Part shown: positions 56,252-64,000 of the stretch, piece after piece
Position numbering within the stretch: the first letter of the stretch is position 1
Layout of the letters: each line of letters opens with the position of its first letter
Position numbers and translations under genes: made by a program
Origin: Methanobacterium sp. Maddingley MBC34
Lineage (GTDB): Archaea; Methanobacteriota; Methanobacteria; Methanobacteriales; Methanobacteriaceae
DNA length: 64,000 nucleotides
NCBI GenBank assembly: GCA_000309865.1
Contig: AMGN01000090.1
Location: 1-64,000, forward strand
Direction of reading: 5' to 3'
Notes under the pieces: generated by a model
Seen by the model: only the letters and a program-made list of their open reading frames with translations
Databases searched by the model: none
What the model was told of the DNA's origin: nothing

Positions 56252-56872
56252 TTATTCTTTATAACACTGTTGATTTAACACTTCTTCTTTGGTTAATGGT
56301 TGGGCGAAGGCTAAAATATTCTCAAAAGCTTTATTGTAAATGTTTAATAATTTCAGGTTGCATTTGGTGATTCCCACTGAACCCCTGCTTTCTGTATGTC
56401 GGTGTGGCTTTTCAACGTAAAGATGCGTGTTGTTGAATATCATGAAATGTTTGGTGGGTCTTTCTGGTAAAATAAAATATTTAACATTGTTGTAACGATC
56501 AAGTAAAGTGTAAATTTCAGTTTTATCCTCACAAAATATATTAGGGCCGGATATGATATGGATTAATCTAAAATTATGGTTAGCTGCATGTTTAACAATT
56601 TCTTGAGTGTTTTCACTGAATTCACCTACAATTACCTTGAGTTCTAACTCATCGTTTATTTTTTCTTTGGTTTTTTGATTTTTAAGATCTTCAATAATGT
56701 TAAATCTCCAAACCCTTTTTTTATAACGTTCATCACTGTGAAATAGAACTATATCAGCACCATAATGTTCATTACAATGAGGGTTGTGCTTATAAACTAA
56801 TTTAAACAGGATGAAAACTGCCAGTAAGGATGTGAGACCTATAATGGCCAGTATCCAACTATGGTTTAGCAA
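56252..56872 (-). CDS. Hypothetical membrane-anchored protein (206 aa)
   Basis: One membrane helix at the start (ILAIIGLTSLLAVFILFKLV) is followed by a soluble domain with alternating strands and helices. KHFMIFNNTHLYVEKP and RGSVGI are placed like the second half of PLD-type domains, but the HKD motif is not complete. The start is TTG 56872 with GGGGTGAT eight bases upstream. It is the first gene of a two-gene operon behind a TATA box and dyad. Confidence 0.65.
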   Translation of the reverse strand: MLNHSWILAIIGLTSLLAVFILFKLVYKHNPHCNEHYGADIVLFHSDERYKKRVWRFNIIEDLKNQKTKEKINDELELKVIVGEFSENTQEIVKHAANHNFRLIHIISGPNIFCEDKTEIYTLLDRYNNVKYFILPERPTKHFMIFNNTHLYVEKPHRHTESRGSVGITKCNLKLLNIYNKAFENILAFAQPLTKEEVLNQQCYKE

Positions 56873-56916
56873 AATTATGGATCACCCCACATAAATTCAC
56901 TTTTAGTGTTATATGT

Positions 56917-56950
56917 TACACTTGAAGTGTATGTCTTAGTGGTATATAAA
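56917..56950 (-). promoter_or_regulatory. TATA box and operator-like dyad
   Basis: On the minus strand TTTATATA (56943-56950) is followed, 12 bases on, by the perfect dyad TACACTT-G-AAGTGTA (56917-56931), just where transcription should begin. This suggests repression of the two-gene membrane operon. The regulator is unknown. Confidence 0.55.
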
Positions 56951-57126
56951 ATCATGCCCAGTTAAGCAAATTATAACTTATATAAAAAAACTGCCTAAAT
57001 CAAAAATAACAAAGATAATATTTCATTAATACTCTCATTTATAGTTCAAACATAAGTTATCAGATATTATGATACAAAAACTGTATCATTATAAAATTAG
57101 GATATATTTAACCATGTTAGTTTGAA

Positions 57127-57780
57127 TTAAAGATTTTTCAATGCTTCTTTAGCAGCATTTTGTTGAGCTTCCTTCTTGCTCCCCCCAACACCTGTTCCGA
57201 AATTTTCACCATCAATCAGGGCAGCTATGGTGAATGTCTTTCTATGGGGTTCTCCCTTTTCTTTGAGTAAATCATAAACTATACAGAATCCCTCTTTATT
57301 AGATAATTCATGTAACTCTGATTTATAGTCGTAAAAAAAGATATCTCCATTGTCTATATGAGGTAAAACAGTTTTTGATAGAAATTTTTTAACTGCACCC
57401 AGACCTAGATCTAGATACAGTGCCCCAACAAATGCTTCAAATACATCTCCAGTAACTGAATGAAGTTCCCTCCGGGATAATTCTGCACCAGCACCAAGTT
57501 TAACATATTTATTCAGACCTATATCCATGGAATAAGTGTAAAGGGCTTTATTACACACATAATTAGCACGCATACGTGTTAATTCGCCTTCGTCTAAATC
57601 CATATCACTCTGGTATAAAAACTCAGATACCACCAGATCCAGTACTGCATCACCTAAAAATTCCAATCTTTCATAGCATTCGTTGAGATTATTTTCATAG
57701 GAATAGGACTCGTGCAAGAAGGCTATATCATAAAGATGGGTATTTTTTGGGTGTATTGAAAATTTTTCCAGTATTTGCAT
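57127..57780 (-). CDS. rnc: Ribonuclease III
   Basis: The 217-residue protein has the RNase III signature ERLEFLGDAVLDL at 38-50, GDVFEAFVGALYLD near 107-120 with the second acidic pair, and a C-terminal double-stranded RNA-binding domain (about 145-217, ending GGSKKEAQQNAAKEALKNL). It should cut double-stranded RNA. I use ATG 57780, which has TAGGGGATA upstream; the longer frame (to 57888) adds an unrelated hydrophobic stretch. RNase III is rare in archaea. It is followed upstream by the cis-prenyltransferase gene on the same strand. Confidence 0.93.
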   Translation of the reverse strand: MQILEKFSIHPKNTHLYDIAFLHESYSYENNLNECYERLEFLGDAVLDLVVSEFLYQSDMDLDEGELTRMRANYVCNKALYTYSMDIGLNKYVKLGAGAELSRRELHSVTGDVFEAFVGALYLDLGLGAVKKFLSKTVLPHIDNGDIFFYDYKSELHELSNKEGFCIVYDLLKEKGEPHRKTFTIAALIDGENFGTGVGGSKKEAQQNAAKEALKNL

Positions 57781-57926
57781 GTTATCCCCTAACACAATAT
57801 ATGTTCTTACGCTATTTATAGAACAGCCATGTGTAATCAAATTTAACAAGCCGTGGATAGTTTTTATTGAGAAAAATAAAATTAACACTCAATTAATTTA
57901 CAATAAATTCCAATTTAAGATTTAAA

Positions 57927-58694
57927 TTAAACACCATATCGCCTTTCTCTTTGCTGGTATGATCTTAAAGCCCTTAAAAAGTCTACTTTTCGGAATGCTG
58001 GCCAGTAACTATCACAAAAATAGAGTTCAGAGTATGAAGCTTGCCATAATAAAAACCCACTGAACCGTTCTTCCCCACTAGTTCTGATAATCAGGTTAGG
58101 ATCATCCAACCCTGCAGTGTAAAGGTTTTCATTTACCATTTCTTCATTAATGTTATCAGGGTCCAGTTTCCCTTCTTTAACTTTTTTTGATATCTTTTTA
58201 ATGGTATCAACTATTTCCAGACGCCCGTCATAACCAATGGCTATATTCAGGAGCATCTTATCATAATTGGCTGTTGATTTCTCAGCGATATTTATGGCCT
58301 TTCTCACATCATCAGGTAATAGATCAAGCTGCCCCACCGCTTTTACACGGACTTCATTATGGTGTATCTTCTTATCCTGAGCTATTCCTTCAAAATTTTC
58401 TTTAAAAAGGCTCATTAAACCTTCAACCTCTTCTGGTGGTCGGTTGAAGTTCTTACTTGAGAATGCGTATACAGTGACGATCTCGATTCCCAGATCAACA
58501 CACCATCCTAAAAATTCTTCAAGAGTATTTCTTCCATGTTTATGACCGTCTAAAGTACTCATATTCCTTTGAAACCTTGCATATCTCCGGTTACCATCCA
58601 TAGTAATGGCTACATGCTTAGGCATATCCTCCAACCGGAGATCCCGGGATATGTACCATTCATAAACTGAATAAAGTGGATCTAAAACAGACAT
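57927..58694 (-). CDS. uppS: Cis-prenyltransferase (polyprenyl diphosphate synthase)
   Basis: The 255-residue protein has HVAITMDGNRRYAR with the catalytic Asp 33, TVYAFSSKNFNRPPEEV, and LIIRTSGEERFSGFLLW plus YFCDSYWP at the end, the full cis-prenyltransferase set. It makes the long polyprenyl carrier for wall and glycoprotein sugars. The bacterial-type name uppS is used by similarity; archaeal chain lengths differ. A GGAAAGATG-type site precedes the ATG. Confidence 0.94.
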   Translation of the reverse strand: MSVLDPLYSVYEWYISRDLRLEDMPKHVAITMDGNRRYARFQRNMSTLDGHKHGRNTLEEFLGWCVDLGIEIVTVYAFSSKNFNRPPEEVEGLMSLFKENFEGIAQDKKIHHNEVRVKAVGQLDLLPDDVRKAINIAEKSTANYDKMLLNIAIGYDGRLEIVDTIKKISKKVKEGKLDPDNINEEMVNENLYTAGLDDPNLIIRTSGEERFSGFLLWQASYSELYFCDSYWPAFRKVDFLRALRSYQQRERRYGV

Positions 58695-58953
58695 TTCATC
58701 TTTCCTTTTTTTCTTATTGAAATCAACTCAATTAATAAATTACATCTTTAACAATAAATGCATGTTGGTATCTATTTTTTAAGATATATAATTAAAATTA
58801 GTTCATTGAGTGTAAAAAAATGGCATTTTATCAACTTGTAATAACAGGTATATTAAGTCAGCTAGTTTAATTAAGATGAGAAAAAAATATTGGAAATGAA
58901 CTTATATTTATGAATACGTGTTATACTGAATTTTTGGTAATATAATTACTCAA

Positions 58954-59265
58954 TCATTCTCCACAATTATCTAATAACAACTCATTTCGTAGAATTTTTC
59001 CTTTCAAATTTCTCGCTTTTCCTAATCCTTTTTGTAATTCAAAGCTTGCGTTAAGATGATCTGCCAACAATTCACTAACTAATTTTTCATCAATTTCTTC
59101 ACTAGATGAATATCCAATAATAGCAAATAATGATTCTTGCCATGCTTTATATTCTTTTGTAGTTTCAAAAACTTTTATTAAGTCCTTATCAACATGATCT
59201 ATCCATTTTCCATGATTTTCATCGCTCATTTTTTTTACCAACCATTTAGATTTTATTATATTCAT
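58954..59265 (-). CDS. Hypothetical protein (103 aa)
   Basis: This is a small acidic, helical protein (HGKWIDHVDKDLIKVFETTK, ELLADHLNASFELQKGLGKA) without a known domain. Either ATG 59265 or ATG 59229 may be the start; the second gives 91 residues. It is alone between two AT-rich gaps. Confidence 0.58.
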   Translation of the reverse strand: MNIIKSKWLVKKMSDENHGKWIDHVDKDLIKVFETTKEYKAWQESLFAIIGYSSSEEIDEKLVSELLADHLNASFELQKGLGKARNLKGKILRNELLLDNCGE

Positions 59266-59324
59266 TACATATATTTTCTAAACTTATACAATATCCATAA
59301 ATGGAGTTTCATACAAATATTATT

Positions 59325-59344
59325 TTATCGCACTTTTGCGATAA
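59325..59344. repeat. Inverted repeat TTATCGCA-N4-TGCGATAA
   Basis: This is a perfect 8-bp stem with a four-base loop, the tightest hairpin of the cluster, about 60 bases before the start side of the minus-strand gene ending at 58954. Confidence 0.75.
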
Positions 59345-59363
59345 TATTTTCATTAAATTGTTG

Positions 59364-59382
59364 TTGATATCTCCAATATCAA
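59364..59382. repeat. Inverted repeat TTGATAT-N5-ATATCAA
   Basis: This is a perfect 7-bp stem with loop CTCCA, twenty bases after the previous hairpin. Confidence 0.7.
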
Positions 59383-59649
59383 TGTATATTTAACCATAAG
59401 TTCCATCCATTATACTCGTTAAATACTTAGTTATTACCCTCTGGATCAACAATATAAATAATTCTTGAGCAAATTATGATTATACATAGTTATACGCGTT
59501 TTTCAGTTGTTAAATACGTTGCAGTAATGTATTTTTAGTATAAATCATCATACTACAAGGCTATAACTCAAAAGAAGCCATACAACACCTTTCCTAATAT
59601 TAAAAAAGTGAGTAGGTTAATTAAGTTTATTTAAATATGAAAAATAATT

Positions 59650-59680
59650 TTTGACATATTGGATTTTAGAATTTGTCAAA
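59650..59680. repeat. Inverted repeat TTTGACA / TGTCAAA
   Basis: This is a perfect 7-bp pair spaced by 17 bases, directly before a stronger repeat. Confidence 0.6.
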
Positions 59681-59698
59681 GTTTTATTTTAAAAATAG

Positions 59699-59730
59699 TT
59701 ACTTCGTTATATCAGGGTTTAACGAAGTAA
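59699..59730. repeat. Inverted repeat TTACTTCGTT / AACGAAGTAA
   Basis: This is a perfect 10-bp stem with a 12-base loop (ATATCAGGGTTT). An AT-rich tract follows. Confidence 0.75.
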
Positions 59731-60088
59731 ATTTATTATATTTTATATAAAAAATTAATAATAAAATTTTGTATATTGCTAAAACAAAAATCTCCGAAAT
59801 TAGCTTATTTGCGTTGTTGAGGCTATATGTTCCGGATCATTTTCACTGTTTTCTCATTTTTTTATTTACTGTAAGGTGTTACTATTTTTATTGTCCATAA
59901 ACAATTGACATATTCCAAGATTTCCTATTATTTGCATTACTTACTTAGCGTGTTATCACCAGAATATGTGCAGTGATTTTTTTTTACTGTGGTTGCTGTA
60001 AGAGTTTAGGCTTACTACATATTTTCTACTGGATATTAGAATATCTGATACCAACATTATATAATGGAAATGGATGAATATAAAGATA

Positions 60089-60142
60089 GGATACACTGGT
60101 GTACTTCATGTCTACCTCAAAGATATTCCTGCCAGTGTATCC
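60089..60142. repeat. Inverted repeat GGATACACTGG / CCAGTGTATCC
   Basis: This is a perfect 11-bp stem with a 32-base loop, with two G-U pairs possible beyond it in RNA. It is the longest repeat of the cluster and the best candidate for a folded RNA or a protein site. Confidence 0.78.
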
Positions 60143-60330
60143 AACATTCATATTTATTGTTTGATTCTTGGAATTTTTATGGTTTGATTATCAGATTTTC
60201 AAATAAAATGAAGTAAATAAGTAATAAACACGGGTTTATTTTAGGATGTTTAAAAAAAATGATGTCCGATATGTCCGTTATATGTCCGTTATATAAAGTA
60301 TTGTTCAATTACTATTGGTTATGTTCAAGA

Positions 60331-61662
60331 TTAAGAAAGTTCATATTTCCTTCCTTTTTTCTCCCCAATGGCTATAACAAGTTTTTTATCAACTAAATCA
60401 GCCAAATACCGCCTGAGTGTTCGTTCATTTATCCCTGGAGAAATACGCAGGAAATCAGACATAGTTAAGGAACCATGCTCCTGCATATAGGATACTGCCT
60501 GGATCTGACTACGATTAAGACCTAAACTTATCAGATATTCCTTATCAAATACATTTTTCATCATGTAAACAGAAAATCCCGAGAATTCTTCTTTAAATTC
60601 AGGCTCAGGTAATCCTGCATTTTTAAAGGATTTCATTATCTGGTGTATGCCTGATCCATGGACTTCAACCAGGCCCGCCTTGAAAAACATTTCTGCAATC
60701 AGGGGATTTCGAGTTGATGAAGGATGGAGTTGTTTGAGTTTTTGAATGGTCATTCCACCGAAGAGTTCGCCCGGGTTAAAGAACCAGATCTTATCATCAA
60801 ATATCTTAATTTGAGTCTGAATTCCGTATTTGAAATAATCCCTATGGACAATGGAGTTTATAAGAGCTTCACGTATGGCTTTAAGGGGATAATCCCAAAC
60901 CTCTTCCCGTGTTAATTTACCTTTTATTTCAAATTTCACATTTATAGAATTTTTTATGGCTTCACCCGCTTCTTCAACCTGCTGAAACAGATTACCGGTA
61001 ACTCGCCTATCAGAAACACTAACTTCATCCTTGAATCTTAACACCCGAACCAGTGCATTGGTGAAATATTTCTGAGGATCCCGACCAAACAGAACAATAG
61101 CAGCATTGGTGAGTTTCCCATCAACTAAAAGATTCAATTTAATGAGTATTTCAGATATATCCTCAGGATCATCTATAACCAGTCTACCGTTCTTTACAGC
61201 TCTTCGAGTGAATCTTAGAAGAGATTCCTCATCTATTTCATCCAGACTGTAATCATTGGTCAGACCATCCCAGTTACTTCCACGTAAAAAGAAATCCCTT
61301 AGTTCATCACCTAATATTCCAGTAGTTGTGATCCCAACTCTTTTATAGTACTTTCCATTGTATGAAATTGGATTGGGACTTTTTCCAACATCTATCCGCA
61401 AAATCTTCTTCCCTTCCCAGTCAAAGCAGGAAATGGAAGGGTTAATCCCCATTTTATTAATTATTTTAGTGGTGATGGTGTGAACTGGTTCCTCACTACT
61501 ATTGAAACCAACAATATTTCGGGTATTGGAAACCCCACAGAACAAGGTACCACCTTGAGTGTTGGAAAATGCGGATACAGTTTTGAATCCATTTTCACCC
61601 ATAGATTCCCTAAATTCTACTGTGGTTCCTTCCCCTTCTTCTAATATTCTGATAAAATTCAT
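60331..61662 (-). CDS. AlbA/Schlafen-like ATP-binding regulator with winged helix
   Basis: The 443-residue protein has an N-terminal AlbA_2 (Schlafen-like) domain (VEFRESMGENGFKTVSAFSN, TLFCGVSN), then a HATPase_c_4 region (REALINSIVHRDYFKYGIQT, FFNPGELFGG) and a C-terminal winged helix (SMSDFLRISPGINERTLRRY). It is thought to be a regulator in many archaea. The ATG has AGCTTTTTA upstream without a good ribosome site. The 1 kb gap beyond its 3' end is gene-free. Confidence 0.87.
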   Translation of the reverse strand: MNFIRILEEGEGTTVEFRESMGENGFKTVSAFSNTQGGTLFCGVSNTRNIVGFNSSEEPVHTITTKIINKMGINPSISCFDWEGKKILRIDVGKSPNPISYNGKYYKRVGITTTGILGDELRDFFLRGSNWDGLTNDYSLDEIDEESLLRFTRRAVKNGRLVIDDPEDISEILIKLNLLVDGKLTNAAIVLFGRDPQKYFTNALVRVLRFKDEVSVSDRRVTGNLFQQVEEAGEAIKNSINVKFEIKGKLTREEVWDYPLKAIREALINSIVHRDYFKYGIQTQIKIFDDKIWFFNPGELFGGMTIQKLKQLHPSSTRNPLIAEMFFKAGLVEVHGSGIHQIMKSFKNAGLPEPEFKEEFSGFSVYMMKNVFDKEYLISLGLNRSQIQAVSYMQEHGSLTMSDFLRISPGINERTLRRYLADLVDKKLVIAIGEKKGRKYELS

Positions 61663-61720
61663 TAAAAAGCTCCAATTTCTTTATATATTATTCAACATCT
61701 TATTTATGCTTTTGTTGATA

Positions 61721-61963
61721 TTATAATCTCTTCAAAATTTCTGGGCTTGTGAATAGAAACCCAACTACCAGTGCTAGGTCCAATATATTAATTATGGTCA
61801 CATTAAAGGAGTATAATGTTTGAGAAATAATAACTAAAGATTTTAAAAAATATGAACCAATCAAAATCCATTGGGTAAATGAGTGAAAAAAAGATATAAA
61901 AATAATTAATAACTGAAAAGGAGAAGTGTCTATAAAAATAAAGTTAGAACTAGAGCAAATCAA
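61721..61963 (-). CDS. Small hydrophobic protein (uncertain)
   Basis: This is an 80-codon frame with two or three membrane helices (WILIGSYFLKSLVIISQTLY, ILDLALVVGFLFTSPEILK). It starts at a TTG inside the end of the DUF1697 gene, without a ribosome site. The C-terminal part looks like a real small membrane protein, so the gene may be truncated at its 5' end. Confidence 0.4.
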   Translation of the reverse strand: MICSSSNFIFIDTSPFQLLIIFISFFHSFTQWILIGSYFLKSLVIISQTLYSFNVTIINILDLALVVGFLFTSPEILKRL

Positions 61964-62492
61964 GTCGTTTCATAATTTTATCCACAGTTTTCCAAGTTCT
62001 GATAGTTAAATCCTTACCAAATTCTTTTTCCATCCATTGCATTAGATCAGGTGTTTTACCCCTTGATAAATCAACAATACTAAATATTGCACGGTTGTAA
62101 ATCCTTAAAACTGTGAAACCTTTATTTTTTGGTTGATATGGAAATTGAAAATCTATTTTTGGCTTGTTTTTTAAAAAAGTGACATTTAATTTGCATTGAG
62201 GAGTGTTCTTTAGGTCTTTAAAAGGGTTTTTATTGATTAGGGAATGCAGATCGTCTTTACTGTAAACAATGGCAGTCTTTGTAAAACCCAATTGCTTTAA
62301 AAGTGCTTGTTCAATAGTTGTTTCCAGTTCTTCCACGTTTCTGGATCCAGTTTCAAACAGGATGTTACCACTGGAAATTACTGTTTGCACATTCTGATAT
62401 CCTATATCTTCAAAGACTTCTCGCAACTTTTCATTACGCATATTGGGATTTGAAGGTGTAATCCCACGTAATAACGCCACATAAGTATCCAT
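61950..62492 (-). CDS. DUF1697 family protein
   Basis: The 180-residue protein has the family start TYVALLRGITPSNPNMRNEK, VQTVISSGNILFETG, and FTKTAIVYSKDDLHSLINKN. DUF1697 proteins are widespread and have no proven role. The ATG has GGAATG upstream. Confidence 0.87.
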   Translation of the reverse strand: MDTYVALLRGITPSNPNMRNEKLREVFEDIGYQNVQTVISSGNILFETGSRNVEELETTIEQALLKQLGFTKTAIVYSKDDLHSLINKNPFKDLKNTPQCKLNVTFLKNKPKIDFQFPYQPKNKGFTVLRIYNRAIFSIVDLSRGKTPDLMQWMEKEFGKDLTIRTWKTVDKIMKRLDLL

Positions 62493-62552
62493 GTAACATC
62501 ATTCCTTCCAGTTATATTTATATTCCCTTCATAGATATGGTATATATTACAA

Positions 62553-62882
62553 TCAATTTATATTTGCTTCACCATCCCTACAGAAATAACGTCCTGATGA
62601 AGAGTCGTTTAGTCTATATTCTTTCCAAATATTACATTCATTACATTTACAGACCTTTTTAGTGTCAATATCTTTACAAATAGCTTTCCCAGTAGTACAG
62701 TAAACTCCTGGAACACGTTCAGCATCAATCCGCATGGGACTATCAAGATCTTGTTGGGTTATCAATAACATAATTTTTTGTTTATCTTTAACACATTGAC
62801 TTTCTATTTGTACAGCACACTTACTACAAAGACATAAGTTGATGTTTTCCATTGAAAGTTCGATTCTACTCATGTTACCCAT
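62553..62882 (-). CDS. DUF2769 family cysteine-rich protein
   Basis: The 109-residue protein has ten cysteines in pairs (CLCSKC, CKCNEC, and single ones at VYCTTGKAICKD), the DUF2769 pattern of methanogens, and likely binds metal. The frame opens at ATG 62882; ATG 62873 and 62855 are later choices. Its role is unknown. Confidence 0.82.
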   Translation of the reverse strand: MGNMSRIELSMENINLCLCSKCAVQIESQCVKDKQKIMLLITQQDLDSPMRIDAERVPGVYCTTGKAICKDIDTKKVCKCNECNIWKEYRLNDSSSGRYFCRDGEANIN

Positions 62883-63192
62883 TTACCATAAATCGGTGAA
62901 AAAGGATGTTATACTGTTAATATAATTATTTAAATTTACAAGTCAGGATTAATGTATATCCCTACCAATAATCATACCTTTTGATTTTTATAAATTGAAT
63001 TTGAAAAGGCATGAATAATAATTTTGAAATTATTATAGTAAATAAAAAGGGATTATTAATTTTTTTAATTGATTGATTTTTTAAGATGTCAGGAAAATGA
63101 AATGTTATTAACTCGATATAAAAAGATTAAAAGATAAATTGGATGTTTTAACCAGATGGTTAATACTATCCCTTTACTTTATCAAATAATAC
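62883..63192. other. Gene-free spacer
   Basis: This 310-base AT-rich gap has several A/T runs and no frame with a ribosome site. A T-rich block near 63058-63082 may act as a terminator or promoter. Confidence 0.4.
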
Positions 63193-63414
63193 TTATTCTA
63201 CTACTTCAGCAAAAGCGAAATTTCTTCGGGTTGAATTAACTCGAATTTTAACTTCTTCGCCCACTTTGGCGCCTGAAACAAAAACCACAAAACCTTCAAT
63301 ACGGGCAATTCCGTCTCCGTCCCTACCAGTATCTTCAATCTTCACATCGTATTCTCCGCCTTCTGTAATAGGAGACGAATTTCCTCTATCATTACTGTTA
63401 CTACTTCCAAACAA
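63193..63414 (-). CDS. TRAM-domain RNA-binding protein
   Basis: The protein is a single TRAM domain (GGEYDVKIEDTGRDGDGIAR, VFVSGAKVGEEVKIRV, ending RRNFAFAEVVE), a small barrel that binds RNA and acts as a cold-shock-like chaperone in methanogens. I start at TTG 63414, which has GGAAGTGAT upstream and gives the family's FGSSNSNDRG start; the longer frame to 63471 adds an unusual leader. Confidence 0.88.
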   Translation of the reverse strand: MFGSSNSNDRGNSSPITEGGEYDVKIEDTGRDGDGIARIEGFVVFVSGAKVGEEVKIRVNSTRRNFAFAEVVE

Positions 63415-63642
63415 ACTTATCACTTCCAATTTTTTGCCAATTAGGCAATTCATTATTGATTTTAAGAACATATAAAGTTATTTAAAACCGATTTTTATTT
63501 AATTGATTTTCTTCATTAAAATTTTCGCATTTTACTGCTTCAAACAAGTTAAAATATCCCACATCCAGTTGCTGCTTTTTTATTCCCCAAATATCCACTA
63601 TAATTTTCTTCTTTCAAGTTTTCTTAATAACTGTTTGATAAG

Positions 63643-64000
63643 TTATACGTTAACTTGAAGATGATCCACTCTTTTGTATGGTGTATAAACAGGTCTCCAG
63701 ATGTTGGAGTTAACCAGTTTCTCAATATCCTCATCTCGCCCAATTCTAGCAATTCCTTCCTTCACTGCCTGTTTGGCTACAGCAACTGCTATATTTTTAC
63801 TCACTTGTTGCATCTGAGAAACTTCAGGAAGTAAACGTGCATGAAGATCATCTTTAATCTTAACTGAACGACTTAATTCATCAATGCTAATATCAATCAT
63901 TCCAGAGGTCACTTTCTCAGCTTCCGAACAAATTATACCCAATCCTAATCCAGGGAAGATAAAAGCATTGTTGCACTGAGCAACAGATATATTTTCACCA
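63643..64000 (-). CDS. NAD(P)-dependent malic enzyme, C-terminal part
   Basis: The frame runs off the right edge, so only the last 119 codons are visible. They hold NNAFIFPGLGLGIICSEAEK, the NAD-binding segment conserved near the end of malic enzymes, then a helical tail ending RVDHLQVNV. The enzyme turns malate into pyruvate and CO2. The 5' part is outside the window. Confidence 0.88.
   Translation of the reverse strand, partial: GENISVAQCNNAFIFPGLGLGIICSEAEKVTSGMIDISIDELSRSVKIKDDLHARLLPEVSQMQQVSKNIAVAVAKQAVKEGIARIGRDEDIEKLVNSNIWRPVYTPYKRVDHLQVNV

Larger units (their letters stand above)
59266..60330. other. Gene-free kilobase with five inverted repeats
   Basis: No frame with a ribosome site is seen on either strand over 1065 bases. 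Five inverted repeats (listed separately) lie within 59325-60142. The region could hold small RNAs, a decayed element or a structural site. Confidence 0.55.

Noticed and set aside
57781..57888. 36-codon extension of RNase III
   Set aside because: The family starts at the later ATG, which has a GGGGATA site; the extension is hydrophobic and unlike other members.
59266..60330. tRNA or rRNA gene in the gene-free region
   Set aside because: No cloverleaf with TpsiC-like GGTTCRA and no conserved rRNA segment was found by eye.

Overview
The window is a 64 kb piece of an AT-rich archaeal chromosome, most likely a methanogen of the Methanobacteriaceae (Methanobacterium or a close relative). This is inferred from archaeal TATA-type promoters combined with strong Shine-Dalgarno sites, a TRAM-domain protein, a cis-prenyltransferase, DUF2769 and HXXEE proteins, PQQ-like propeller surface proteins, a secreted PG_binding/transglutaminase-like protein of the sort made by pseudomurein-walled archaea, and a DinG/XPD helicase. 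No rRNA, tRNA or CRISPR array was seen.

Positions 1-11300 are a defence-like island. It holds a PD-(D/E)XK-like gene cut by the left edge, a helix-hairpin-helix DNA glycosylase followed by an EVE-domain protein, a NYN nuclease, and a divergent pair of operons. Leftward are a DUF499 ATPase and DUF1802. Rightward are a GHKL ATPase, a PD-(D/E)XK-like protein and a full-length DUF262-DUF1524 (GmrSD-type) protein. No methyltransferase gene is visible. The leader before the GHKL gene has four C/G-tract segments that can form mutually exclusive hairpins, one of which covers the ribosome binding site.

Positions 11300-17350 are a recombination scar. An SMC/Rad50-like ATPase is intact, but its upstream partner is only a 3' stub, and the partner/ATPase junction occurs three times in different states of decay. 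Between the copies lie a broken BRO-N gene, a PIN toxin and other fragments. Positions 17535-24300 hold a PQQ-propeller surface protein, a Fic pseudogene, two RelBE-type toxin-antitoxin modules, a DinG/XPD-like helicase and a membrane NERD protein.

Positions 24380-39660 carry mostly single genes: small regulators, a PIG-L deacetylase, an HXXEE membrane protein, ADP-ribosylglycohydrolase, a flavodoxin-PNPOx fusion, a second PQQ surface protein, a secreted cysteine transglutaminase-like protein, a NERD-UvrD helicase, Hsp20, a long disordered membrane protein, and small membrane proteins. Positions 39950-47998 contain an archaeal AAA ATPase, a TetR regulator with three evenly spaced operators followed by two flavin reductases and a facing MFS exporter, a frameshifted PLD gene, and a MacB-like ABC transporter.

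Positions 48000-64000 look more like core chromosome: DUF488, a MrfA-like helicase with TPRs, an MgtE-type transporter, RNase III, a cis-prenyltransferase, an AlbA/Schlafen-like regulator, DUF1697, DUF2769, TRAM and the 3' part of a malic enzyme. A gene-free kilobase at 59266-60330 carries five inverted repeats. Several genes across the window have an excellent Shine-Dalgarno site followed by ATA, ATT or ACG instead of a normal start codon.
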